Shown in pieces: positions 27,313-34,987 of a stretch of 64,000 nucleotides of DNA. A model generated the notes under the pieces. It was not told where the DNA came from, ran no database searches, and saw only the letters and a program-made list of their open reading frames with translations. The position numbers and the translations under genes are program-made. Each line of letters opens with the position of its first letter. Position 1 is the first letter of the stretch. Location: NCBI GenBank assembly GCA_037445225.1, contig JBBIKW010000001.1:124001-188000 (forward strand). Direction: 5' to 3'. Source of the stretch: M3007 sp037445225 (GTDB taxonomy: Bacteria > Bacteroidota > Bacteroidia > Chitinophagales > Saprospiraceae).

Positions 27313-27810
27313 ATGGTAGCTATCATCATGGGCTCGGACTCCGACCTGCCCGTCATGCAGAAGGCAGCCGATATTCTCTCGGTGCTAGAAGTGCCTTTTG
27401 AAATGTCTATCGTGTCGGCGCATCGCACGCCCGAGCGCATGTTCCAGTTTGCCCGCACGGCCCATGAGCGCGGCATCCGCGTCATCATCGCTGGAGCTGG
27501 CGGCGCAGCGCACTTGCCCGGCATGGTGGCGGCGCTCTCACCGCTGCCCGTCATCGGCGTGCCGGTCGAATCGTCCAACTCTATCGACGGTTGGGACAGC
27601 ATCCTGTCCATTTTGCAAATGCCCGAGGGGGTACCGGTAGCTACGGTGGCCCTCAACGCGGCGCGTAATGCCGGCATCTTGGCCGCCCAGATGCTGGCCA
27701 CCGGCGATGCGGCCTTGCTGGAGCGCATACAAAACTACAAGCGGCAGTTGGAGGCGCAGGTGTTGGAAAAGGCGGCGCAACTGAGCAGCAACACGCGCGC
27801 CTCAGACTAA
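27313..27810 (+). CDS. purE: N5-carboxyaminoimidazole ribonucleotide mutase PurE
   Basis: 165-aa class I PurE converting N5-CAIR to CAIR in purine synthesis. Family motifs: MGSDSDLPVM at 7-16, SAHRTPERM around 35-43 with the catalytic His, and AGGAAHLPGMVA. Length is typical. Its last 9 bp overlap the end of the convergent gene. No purK is in the window. Confidence 0.95.
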   Translation: MVAIIMGSDSDLPVMQKAADILSVLEVPFEMSIVSAHRTPERMFQFARTAHERGIRVIIAGAGGAAHLPGMVAALSPLPVIGVPVESSNSIDGWDSILSILQMPEGVPVATVALNAARNAGILAAQMLATGDAALLERIQNYKRQLEAQVLEKAAQLSSNTRASD

Positions 27811-28302
27811 GCGCCGATGCCAGCTCTGCTCGAAGGGCACCAGCCAGCGCTCGCGCAAGTCGCGCTTCGTCTGCACCAGCGTGTTGACTACCAGCGTGTT
27901 AGGAACAATGCGCCCGCTCTGCACGTGTTGGGCAAAGACGTCGCGCGGTGCCATGTGCAGCCGCCCCTCTTCTACCCACCCTAACCGCATGCGGTCGAAC
28001 AGGTCTACGCCCAACTGATGGCCCATGGCCTCTAAAAAATGTACCGAACGGTCTACAGAGCAGCCGCTGGCACCGGCTTGCGTCTCATCCACCATCAGCA
28101 GGACAAATTGGCGGTCGAACACCTCTCCTACCGCTTTCAGCGCTTGTTGGTGTGCCGTCCAGCGTTGTACAAAGTCGTTCAACGCCTCTTGGAGCACCTC
28201 CACTTCCGCTTCGCCCAGAGGGCGCGCACACACGTATACCCAGACGCGCGAGCGCTCGTCAAAATCCGGCAAGTAAGCGATAGCAGGCGTGAGCATAGGC
28301 AT
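27802..28302 (-). CDS. Conserved Bacteroidota protein often labelled 'ABC transporter ATPase'
   Basis: 166-aa soluble protein. SRVWVYVCARPL, FVQRWTAHQQALKA and GCSVDRSVHFLE match a conserved family in Bacteroidota that databases often call ABC transporter ATPase, although no Walker motif is present. Function unknown. It lies 32 bp downstream of the Fe-S protein gene on the same strand and is probably the third gene of that operon. Its 3' end overlaps purE by 9 bp. Confidence 0.75.
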   Translation of the reverse strand: MPMLTPAIAYLPDFDERSRVWVYVCARPLGEAEVEVLQEALNDFVQRWTAHQQALKAVGEVFDRQFVLLMVDETQAGASGCSVDRSVHFLEAMGHQLGVDLFDRMRLGWVEEGRLHMAPRDVFAQHVQSGRIVPNTLVVNTLVQTKRDLRERWLVPFEQSWHRRLV

Positions 28303-28334
28303 CGGGTTGACTTTAACACATAGAAAAACGGCGT

Positions 28335-29111
28335 TTACAGGGACTGCAGAATCATCTCCGACAGGTCGTACACCATTACGTGCTCGTTCTTCTCTTTAGC
28401 CTTCAGCCCATCTTGCAACATGGTAATGCAGAAGGGGCAGTTAGCGGCAATAGCTCGAGGTCGTGTTTCCAGCGCTTCTTCCGTGCGCTCTATGTTGATG
28501 CGCTTATCGCCCGGCTCGTCTTCTTTCCACATTTGGGCGCCGCCTGCACCGCAGCACAAGCCGTTGGCCCGCGAGCGCCGCATTTCTACCAAGTCGACAT
28601 CTAAGGCTTCCAGCAGCGCGCGCGGCGCTTCGTATACCCCATTGGCGCGCCCCAAATAGCAAGAGTCGTGATAGGTGATGCGCTGCCCGCGGAAGGGGCC
28701 GCCCTCTTTAACCCGAATGCGCCCGGTATCTATCAGTTCTTGGAGCAGCTGCGTGTGGTGGATCACCTCGTAGTGACCGCCCAGGGCGGGATACTCGTTT
28801 TTGAGGACGTTGAAGCAGTGAGGGCAAGTCGCAACGATTTTCTTGACGCCGTACAGGTTGAGCGTTTCGATGTTTGTCATAGCCATCATTTGGAAGAGCA
28901 GCTCGTTTCCGGCGCGGCGAGCGGGGTCGCCGGTACAACGCTCTTCTTGGCCTAAGATGGCGAAGGAGATACCGACGCGGTGTAGGATTTCGCACAAGGC
29001 CCGCGTCACCTTTTGGGCGCGCGCGTCGAAAGAGCCCGCACAGCCTACCCAGAAGAGGATCTCTGGGCTTTGGCCTTCGCTCTGCATTTCTGCAATCGTT
29101 CGAACAAGCAT
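28335..29111 (-). CDS. Fe-S oxidoreductase with two CCG domains (LutA/HdrB-like)
   Basis: 258-aa cytoplasmic protein with two cysteine-rich (DUF224/CCG) domains. The first has WVGCAGSFD, a Cys in EERCTGDP and TCPHCFN; the second has YHDSCYLGR, GLCCGAGG and NCPFC. In HdrB these domains bind non-cubane clusters. The ATG at 29111 (MLVRTIAEM) is chosen because the longer frame would overlap the upstream gene by 20 bp. With the membrane Fe-S protein just before it, it forms a split version of GlcF/LutA/DsrK-type quinone-linked oxidoreductases. The electron donor is not evident. Confidence 0.87.
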   Translation of the reverse strand: MLVRTIAEMQSEGQSPEILFWVGCAGSFDARAQKVTRALCEILHRVGISFAILGQEERCTGDPARRAGNELLFQMMAMTNIETLNLYGVKKIVATCPHCFNVLKNEYPALGGHYEVIHHTQLLQELIDTGRIRVKEGGPFRGQRITYHDSCYLGRANGVYEAPRALLEALDVDLVEMRRSRANGLCCGAGGAQMWKEDEPGDKRINIERTEEALETRPRAIAANCPFCITMLQDGLKAKEKNEHVMVYDLSEMILQSL

Positions 29112-29133
29112 ATTTTCCTTTTCTTCAGATAGT

Positions 29134-30444
29134 TTAGCCGTGGCGCCACGCATCGCGCGCTTCGCTCATGGCCCAGGCAGCGCCGGTGTTTTCGATGGCG
29201 TTAAACAGCGGCAGCCAATCGCTGGGGCCCGCACCCTGCATGAGGATTTCGTAGCGCCGCATCTGCAGGATGATCTCCAAGGGATTGATGAGGACGGGGC
29301 AGGCCTCTACACAGGCGTTGCACGTGGTGCAAGCGTGGAGTTCTTCGGGGCTGATGTAGTCGAAGAGGCTCTTGCCGTCGTAGTAAGCGGTGCGCGTTTG
29401 GCGACCAGAGGCGATGTTGGCGCCCACCTCTTCAGCGCGGTCGCGCACGGCCATGACTACTTTGCGCGGGCTAAGCCGCTTCCCAGTGAGGTTTGCCGGA
29501 CATACCGCCGTACAGCGCCCGCACTCCGTGCACGCGTAGGCTTGTAGGAGCGTTCTTCGGCTCAGCGTAAAGACATCGTTGGCCCCAAAGACAGGGAGCT
29601 CCTCGGATGCCGTCGCGTCGGGTTGCTCCCGACCCAAGAGGATGCGCACTTCCTTCTGCACTTCAGGCATATGGGGCATCTGCCCGGCCGGCGTCAGCCG
29701 CGCATACCACGTGCTGGGAAAGGCGAGCAAGATGTGCAAGTGCTTCGAATAGGGCAGGTAGCACAGAAACCCAAAGACCGTCAAGATGTGCAGCCACCAT
29801 CCGAGGCGCTCCACCACCACCAAAGCAGAGGAGTTCAAATGGCCCCATAGGGCTGGGCCTAACCATTGGCTAATAGCAAAAGGCCCTGCCTGCACGTAGT
29901 GCTCCACTTGGCGCTGCTGCAACACCACGTCTGCCCCGTTCATGGTGAAGATGCCCACGATGAGTATAATTTCGCCCAAGAGGATGTAGTTGGCATCTCG
30001 AAAAGGCCACCCTTTCAACTCCGGCTTCCAAAAGCGCGGTACCTTGAGCAGGTTGCGCCGCGCCAAAAAGACGAGCGTCGCCACCAGCGCTAACACCGAA
30101 AGCACCTCGATGGTGCTGATGACGAAGGCGTAGAAGCCGCCCAAGTAGGGGGCAAAGAAGCGATGCTGCCCGGTAAGGCCGTCCACCAGGATTTCGATAA
30201 GCTCGATCTGCGTGACGAGGAACGCCACATATATAAATAAGTGCATGACGGCCGGCAGCCCGTTTTTGAACATTTTCTTTTGGCCAAAGGCCACTAACAA
30301 CACGTTGCGCCAGCGCGCCGCCCGACCGCCCTCGACGGGTTCCGGCTTGCCTAAGCAAATGTTTTGCCATACGCGCGCGTAGCCGCGATAGGCAAACCAG
30401 CCCGTAATGCCCAACACCAGCGCAAAGAGTACTGTCTGAACCAT
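29134..30444 (-). CDS. Membrane-bound (Fe-S) oxidoreductase subunit
   Basis: 436 aa. The N-terminal half has about five or six helices of the NarI/DsrM-like haem b fold (VMHLFIYVAFLVTQI and WWLHILTVFGFLCYLPYSKHLH carry candidate haem ligands). A ferredoxin-like domain with CTECGRCTAVCP and CTTCNACVEACP binds two [4Fe-4S] clusters. It probably passes electrons between the quinone pool and the downstream CCG protein, with which it forms an operon (22-bp gap). TACTTTTA (7/8 -7 box) lies about 22 nt upstream. Confidence 0.87.
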   Translation of the reverse strand: MVQTVLFALVLGITGWFAYRGYARVWQNICLGKPEPVEGGRAARWRNVLLVAFGQKKMFKNGLPAVMHLFIYVAFLVTQIELIEILVDGLTGQHRFFAPYLGGFYAFVISTIEVLSVLALVATLVFLARRNLLKVPRFWKPELKGWPFRDANYILLGEIILIVGIFTMNGADVVLQQRQVEHYVQAGPFAISQWLGPALWGHLNSSALVVVERLGWWLHILTVFGFLCYLPYSKHLHILLAFPSTWYARLTPAGQMPHMPEVQKEVRILLGREQPDATASEELPVFGANDVFTLSRRTLLQAYACTECGRCTAVCPANLTGKRLSPRKVVMAVRDRAEEVGANIASGRQTRTAYYDGKSLFDYISPEELHACTTCNACVEACPVLINPLEIILQMRRYEILMQGAGPSDWLPLFNAIENTGAAWAMSEARDAWRHG

Positions 30445-30588
30445 CCTTAACTCGCTTTAGCGGCTAAAAGTACGGCAATAACGACGGATTTTTGCTGTCG
30501 GTTCATCGGAAATCCCCGATGGGCGCCTATCTTCGGCTCGAAGGCAACCAACCGCTAGGCCTTTTCCGCATCGAAAAGCACCTTATAC

Positions 30589-31092
30589 ATGAAGGTATTG
30601 GACTACCGACAGATTCAGCAAAAAGTAAAGCGGCTCGCCCTTCAAATATTGGAGCGCCACTACGGCGAGCCAGAACTGATCCTTGCAGGCCTAAACAACA
30701 ACGGGTTTGCCTTTGCCCAGCGCCTGCTCGAAGCCCTTCGAACCCTCGCGCCGGCCGAAACCTCCTTCGTGCTCACTCGAGTTCGGCTCAACCCGGCCCA
30801 TCCGCTGGAATATGCGCCGTATTTAGACCCGCCAATAGAGCGCTTGCAGGGCAAAACCCTCATCGTAGTAGACGATGTAGCCAACACGGGACGAACCCTC
30901 TTTTTTGCCATGAAACCCCTGCTCAACGAGCTGCCGCGCTGCGTAGAGGTGGCCGTACTGGTCGACCGCAAGCACAAGTCTTTCCCTATCCATCCCGACT
31001 ACGTAGGGCTGTCGCTGTACACTACCGTGCGCGACGATATCGAAGTGCGCATGAGCGGCGACGAGGCGGAGCAGGGCGCCTATCTGCGTTAA
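30589..31092 (+). CDS. Type I phosphoribosyltransferase, PyrR-like
   Basis: 167 aa. The PRPP-binding loop VVDDVANTGRT (about 86-96) and GLNNNGFAFAQRL define the fold; VAVLVDRKHKSFPI and the C-terminal arrangement resemble PyrR, which is both a uracil phosphoribosyltransferase and a pyr-mRNA attenuation protein in Firmicutes. No pyr genes or leader are adjacent, although carA is elsewhere in the window. TATCTTCG at 30528-30535 may be its -7 box (7/8). It is divergent from the Fe-S operon. Confidence 0.8.
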   Translation: MKVLDYRQIQQKVKRLALQILERHYGEPELILAGLNNNGFAFAQRLLEALRTLAPAETSFVLTRVRLNPAHPLEYAPYLDPPIERLQGKTLIVVDDVANTGRTLFFAMKPLLNELPRCVEVAVLVDRKHKSFPIHPDYVGLSLYTTVRDDIEVRMSGDEAEQGAYLR

Positions 31093-31114
31093 CGCGACGT
31101 AGGGTTGGTGCACC

Positions 31115-31558
31115 TCAGCGCGCCTGGGCGCTAAGCCAATCGGCCAATGTCCGCCGCTGCGCAGCGCTCAGCCGAGCCTTTGCGTGCATCCAGGTGTAGC
31201 TGCGCAGGGGCATGTGTCCGTCGAGCACCTCCTCGGAGCATTCCTCTAACATCTCGGCGCGGTCGCGCGGCGGCATAGTGCCGTAGACGCTGAAGTTGAC
31301 GTGCTCGCGGCCCTCGTCGACGTGATGCGCCAGCCACCACGACACCGGCGCCACTTCGGCGTACCAAGGGTATTGGGTCTGATAAGAGTGGCAGTCGTAG
31401 CACGCAGCCCTCAAGAGGGCAGCGACTGCCTCCGGCGGCTGCAATGCCGCGCACAGGTCGTCGGCAGGATCCACCTTCGGCACCGAGCGGTCGGGCCGGA
31501 TGAACTGTATTCCGAGGACAATTACCGCACCGAGGAGTAGGAGTGTTCGTCTCATCAC
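31115..31558 (-). CDS. Haem-binding domain protein (cytochrome-like)
   Basis: 147-aa exported protein with an N-terminal membrane or signal segment (RRTLLLLGAVIVLGIQFI) and one c-type haem site, CYDCHS, at Cys53, Cys56 and His57. YPWYAEVAPVSWWLAHHV and the region through LRSYTWMH fit the Bacteroidota haem-binding domain family (haem_bd). A Met downstream probably serves as the sixth ligand. It is likely periplasmic and may carry electrons. It converges with the phosphoribosyltransferase gene. Confidence 0.85.
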   Translation of the reverse strand: MMRRTLLLLGAVIVLGIQFIRPDRSVPKVDPADDLCAALQPPEAVAALLRAACYDCHSYQTQYPWYAEVAPVSWWLAHHVDEGREHVNFSVYGTMPPRDRAEMLEECSEEVLDGHMPLRSYTWMHAKARLSAAQRRTLADWLSAQAR

Positions 31559-31680
31559 TTGTGTCGTGAAATAGAAGAAAAAGAAGCGTCCGGCTTAAAA
31601 ATACGGCGACCAAAGATGTGTAGTCTCGGCTTTTGAGGTGGTCTGCGCATATCTGTCCGAGGAGGAAAAGATAACACGAA

Positions 31681-31699
31681 CTTCATATTTCGTTAACAA
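31681..31699 (+). repeat. 19-bp intergenic element, copy 2
   Basis: CTTCATATTTCGTTAACAA; one mismatch to the copy at 25442-25460. It lies 20 nt before the -7 box at 31720, near where a -33 element or activator site would be. Confidence 0.4.
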
Positions 31700-31719
31700 C
31701 CAATCAATTAGAATGCGTG

Positions 31720-31727
31720 TATTTTTG
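31720..31727 (+). promoter_or_regulatory. -7 box of the LpxH-like gene
   Basis: TATTTTTG matches TAnnTTTG. Transcription from here would give a leader of about 165 nt before the ATG at 31899, unusually long for this window. Confidence 0.55.
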
Positions 31728-31739
31728 CAGAAAGTCTAC

Positions 31740-31898
31740 TAAAAAAATACGCCGCGCCGCTTATTGCATGCAGTCGCTTGTGCCTTGGTCGCTCCTCATA
31801 CAAGCGTAGAGGTTTTTGTAGCCGCAGTAAGGAGACTCGGAAGGTTTACCGGCGCGGTTTTTTGGGCACATCACGCTACTACATAATCGCTCCCACTA
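31740..31898 (+). promoter_or_regulatory. Long leader with distant inverted repeat and small ORF
   Basis: CCGCGCCG (31752-31759) is perfectly complementary to CGGCGCGG (31850-31857). Between them lies a 13-codon frame MQSLVPWSLLIQA (ATG 31768, TAG 31807-31809). The second arm also forms a short ACCG/CGGT hairpin followed by TTTTTT (31848-31863), like a weak terminator. The arrangement resembles transcription attenuation, but nothing beyond the sequence supports it. Confidence 0.3.
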
Positions 31899-32759
31899 AT
31901 GAAAAGAACCGTAGATGTTGTTATTCTGTCGGATATTCACTTGGGCACATACGGTTGTCACGCACAGGAACTGCTGAATTATCTGAAGAGTATCCGCCCG
32001 AAGACATTGGTGCTTAATGGCGACATCTTCGACATTTGGTACTTCAAGAAGAGTTATTTTCCTAAGGAGCATTTAGAGGTGGTGCGCCGCATTCTCAAGA
32101 TGGCTGTAGAGGGGACAAAAGTGTACTACCTGACGGGCAACCACGACGATCTGTTGCGACAGTTTGGCGAAATGTCGTTTGGTTTGGTACACCTGCGAAA
32201 CAAGTTGGTGTTTCAAATCAACGGCAAGACCCACTGGGTTTTTCACGGCGACGTGTTTGACGCCAGCATTCAGCGCGCGCGGTGGCTGGCGCGCTTAGGT
32301 GGCGAAGGGTACGACCTGCTCATTCGGATCAACCGCCTGATCAACCGCACCCGCGGCCTATTCGGCTTGCCGCCCGTCTCCTTTGCGGCCAAAGTCAAAA
32401 AATCGGTCAAAGGCGCAGTAAAGTACATCAGTGATTTTGAGGAGGTGGCTATCCAATTGGCGGCAGAAAAAGGGTACGACTATGTCATTTGCGGCCATAT
32501 CCACCGCCCGCAGATCCGGGAAGTCACTTTAGAAGATGGCCGTTCGGTCACCTATATGAACAGCGGCGACTGGATAGAGCACCTGACGGCGTTGGAATAC
32601 TACAACGGCCGGTGGAACATCTATCAGTACGATGCTGCGCTCTACGAAGTAGTGAGCCCACGTTTACGGGTGACAGACCGCGAGCCCAAAGGGCATTGGC
32701 TCCGGCGCGAAGAGGTGCTGCCCAGCAGCAAAGGCAAGGCTGCGTTGGAGTCGCTTTGA
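31899..32759 (+). CDS. LpxH-like UDP-2,3-diacylglucosamine diphosphatase family phosphoesterase
   Basis: 286-aa calcineurin-like metallophosphoesterase. Metal-binding motifs in order: SDIHLGTYGC (Asp, His), NGDIFDIW, TGNHDD, FHGDVFD and GHIHRP. It matches the larger LpxH-like family common in Bacteroidota rather than canonical LpxH, which is also present at 46.1 kb. It may act on lipid A precursor or another sugar-lipid pyrophosphate; the window cannot tell. Start at 31899 follows from family length. Two terminators follow it. Confidence 0.85.
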   Translation: MKRTVDVVILSDIHLGTYGCHAQELLNYLKSIRPKTLVLNGDIFDIWYFKKSYFPKEHLEVVRRILKMAVEGTKVYYLTGNHDDLLRQFGEMSFGLVHLRNKLVFQINGKTHWVFHGDVFDASIQRARWLARLGGEGYDLLIRINRLINRTRGLFGLPPVSFAAKVKKSVKGAVKYISDFEEVAIQLAAEKGYDYVICGHIHRPQIREVTLEDGRSVTYMNSGDWIEHLTALEYYNGRWNIYQYDAALYEVVSPRLRVTDREPKGHWLRREEVLPSSKGKAALESL

Positions 32760-32793
32760 GCCAAGAGCAATTGCACCCAATGGTTGGGGCATG

Positions 32794-32836
32794 CACCGGA
32801 GTGGACAGGTTGCGAGAGCGCTCCGGTGGCTTTTTT
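32794..32836 (+). terminator. Intrinsic terminator of the LpxH-like gene
   Basis: CACCGGAG (32794-32801) and CTCCGGTG (32821-32828) form a perfect 8-bp stem followed by GC and TTTTTT. Confidence 0.75.
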
Positions 32837-32870
32837 GAAGTGCGAAGCTTGCTTCATACTGCGAAGAAAG

Positions 32871-32896
32871 AGCCGCCAAACGAGGCGGCTTCTTTT
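32871..32896. terminator. Bidirectional terminator between LpxH-like gene and clpX
   Basis: AGCCGCC (32871-32877), 6-nt loop, GGCGGCT (32884-32890), then TCTTTTT on the plus strand and CTTTCTTC on the minus strand. It serves the end of clpX as well as read-through from the left. Confidence 0.85.
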
Positions 32897-32904
32897 TCGC
32901 CGGG

Positions 32905-34176
32905 CTAAGCGGCCCTCGACTTGTCGATACCGGAACGGCTAATTTTTTCCGCCACGTACCGGCTGTCTACCACCAGCTTTTTCGAGCCAGCGGGCAGCTC
33001 TTGTTCGGGGTCAAACATGGCATCCATCAACACCGCTTCGCACAGCGAGCGAAGGCCCCGAGCACCCAAGCGATACTCTATCGCTTTTTGAGCGAGGAAC
33101 TCGATAGCATCGGGCGTAAATTCGAGCTCTATGCCCTCTAAAGCAAAGAGCTGCTTGTACTGGCGCAGCAGCGCGTTTTTGGGCAGGGTGAGAATCTTTT
33201 GCAGGGTGTCGGCATCCAGGGGGTTTAAGTGCACGATGAGCGGCAGGCGCCCTACTAACTCGGGAATAAGCCCGTATTGCTTGACGTCTTGAGCAGAGAT
33301 GTAGCGGAGCAGGTTCTCGCGGTCAACCGTTTCCAAACGCGGCTTGGCGTAACCAATGACTTGAGTGTTGATGCGGCGAGCGATAATTTTCTCAATACCG
33401 TCGAAGGCTCCGCCGCAGATAAAGAGGATGTTTTCGGTATTGACCTTAAGCAGTTTTTGCTCGGGATGCTTGCGCCCACCTTGGGGAGGTACGAGCACCT
33501 CGGAACCTTCCAACATCTTGAGCAAGGCCTGCTGTACGCCTTCGCCCGACACGTCGCGCGTGATGGAGGGGTTATCCTGCTTGCGGGCAATCTTGTCGAT
33601 CTCGTCGATATAGACAATGCCGCGCTCTGCTGCACTTACGTCGTAGTCGCACACTTGGAGCAAGCGCGAGAGGATGCTCTCCACGTCTTCGCCCACATAG
33701 CCGGCCTCTGTAAACACCGTAGCGTCGACGATAGTAAAAGGCACGTTGAGCAGACGGGCAATGGTCTTGGCTAAGAGTGTCTTACCAGTGCCGGTGTGGC
33801 CGACAAGCAATATGTTGGACTTTTCAATCTCTACGGCATCGGATTTCGCGGCGGAGCGGGCGGGCTGTTGAATGCGCTTATAGTGGTTGTACACTGCCAC
33901 CGAGAGCACCTTTTTGGCCTCGTCCTGGCCGATGACATATTGGTCGAGAAAGGCTTTGATCTCGCGCGGCGGAGCGATCTTAAGTGGCGAAGCGTAACGC
34001 GGATTGCTCTTGGGGCGAGAAGCACCTTCGAGGTGTTCCTGCACCACCTCGTATGCTCGCTCGATACACGAGTCACATATCTGCGCTTCTAAACCCGATA
34101 CGAGCATCATCACTTCCTGCGCACTTCTGCCGCAGAAGTAGCAGTGTCCGGGTATCTTTTTTCCTTTGGTAGGCAT
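32905..34176 (-). CDS. clpX: ATP-dependent unfoldase ClpX
   Basis: 423-aa AAA+ unfoldase that feeds substrates to ClpP. A Cys4 zinc-binding domain (CYFCGRSAQ, CDSC; Cys12, 15, 34, 37) is followed by the AAA+ module with Walker A GHTGTGKT, the pore loop GYVGEDVE, Walker B IVYIDEIDKI and the sensor RRINTQVIGY region. The C-terminus has the ClpX YRLGARGLR sensor-2 motif. It is last in the tig-clpP-clpX operon, 6 bp after clpP. Confidence 0.97.
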   Translation of the reverse strand: MPTKGKKIPGHCYFCGRSAQEVMMLVSGLEAQICDSCIERAYEVVQEHLEGASRPKSNPRYASPLKIAPPREIKAFLDQYVIGQDEAKKVLSVAVYNHYKRIQQPARSAAKSDAVEIEKSNILLVGHTGTGKTLLAKTIARLLNVPFTIVDATVFTEAGYVGEDVESILSRLLQVCDYDVSAAERGIVYIDEIDKIARKQDNPSITRDVSGEGVQQALLKMLEGSEVLVPPQGGRKHPEQKLLKVNTENILFICGGAFDGIEKIIARRINTQVIGYAKPRLETVDRENLLRYISAQDVKQYGLIPELVGRLPLIVHLNPLDADTLQKILTLPKNALLRQYKQLFALEGIELEFTPDAIEFLAQKAIEYRLGARGLRSLCEAVLMDAMFDPEQELPAGSKKLVVDSRYVAEKISRSGIDKSRAA

Positions 34177-34182
34177 AGCCGA

Positions 34183-34896
34183 CTACGGAGTGTTTTTGCG
34201 CGGATTTTGGCGGTCGAGCACCTCGTCTACGATGCCATATGCTTTAGCTTCTTCTGCGCTCATCCAATTGTCCCGGTCGCAATCCTCCATGATTTTTTCG
34301 AAGGTTTGCCCCGTGTGGCTAGCCAACACTTCGTAGAGGCTCTTTTGCATCTTCTTGATGAGGCGATAGGTAATTTCGATATCCGACACTTGCCCTTGGG
34401 CGCCGCCCATCGGCTGGTGAATCATCACGTGGCTATGATAGAGGCAGCTGCGCTTTCCTTTTGCCCCTGCAGCGAGGAGCACGGCAGCCATAGAAGCGGC
34501 CAGTCCCGTGCAAATAGTCGCCACGTCGGGAGCCACATACTGCATGGTGTCGTAAATACCCAAGCCGTCGATGACCGAGCCGCCAGGACTGTTGATAAAG
34601 AGCTGGATGTCGCGCTTCGGATCGGTAGACTCTAAGAAAAGCAATTGGGCTTGAATGACATTCGCCACGTAATCGTTCACGGGCACCCCCATGAAGATGA
34701 TGCGGTCCATCATCAAGCGGCTAAATACGTCCATAGCGACCACATTCATCTGCCGCTCCTCGATGACGGCGGGCGTAAAGGCGCGGATATGAGGGAGCGC
34801 CGCGGCTACACTTGCCTTGGCATACCGCTCGAGGTGCATGCTGCTCATACCTAAGTGCCGCGTCGCATAGCGCTGGAATTCTTTTTTATCGAACAT
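34183..34896 (-). CDS. clpP: ATP-dependent Clp protease proteolytic subunit
   Basis: 237-aa serine protease subunit. The triad is Ser135 (GLAASMAAVLLAAG), His160 (SHVMIHQP) and Asp209 (DCDRDNWMSAEEA). INSPGGSVIDG forms the oxyanion strand. The N-terminal 40-residue extension is longer than in E. coli, as in other Bacteroidota. The ATG at 34896 is preferred; the frame is open to 35013 through intergenic sequence. A TATCTTTT (7/8) in the 91-bp gap after tig could be an internal promoter for clpPX. Confidence 0.96.
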   Translation of the reverse strand: MFDKKEFQRYATRHLGMSSMHLERYAKASVAAALPHIRAFTPAVIEERQMNVVAMDVFSRLMMDRIIFMGVPVNDYVANVIQAQLLFLESTDPKRDIQLFINSPGGSVIDGLGIYDTMQYVAPDVATICTGLAASMAAVLLAAGAKGKRSCLYHSHVMIHQPMGGAQGQVSDIEITYRLIKKMQKSLYEVLASHTGQTFEKIMEDCDRDNWMSAEEAKAYGIVDEVLDRQNPRKNTP

Positions 34897-34987
34897 AGTT
34901 TGAGTGTTTTTACACCAGTATGCATTTAAAACAGCGATGGGATAGCTGAAGTTTCCAGCCCCCTTTGCAAAAGATACCGCCAAAGGC

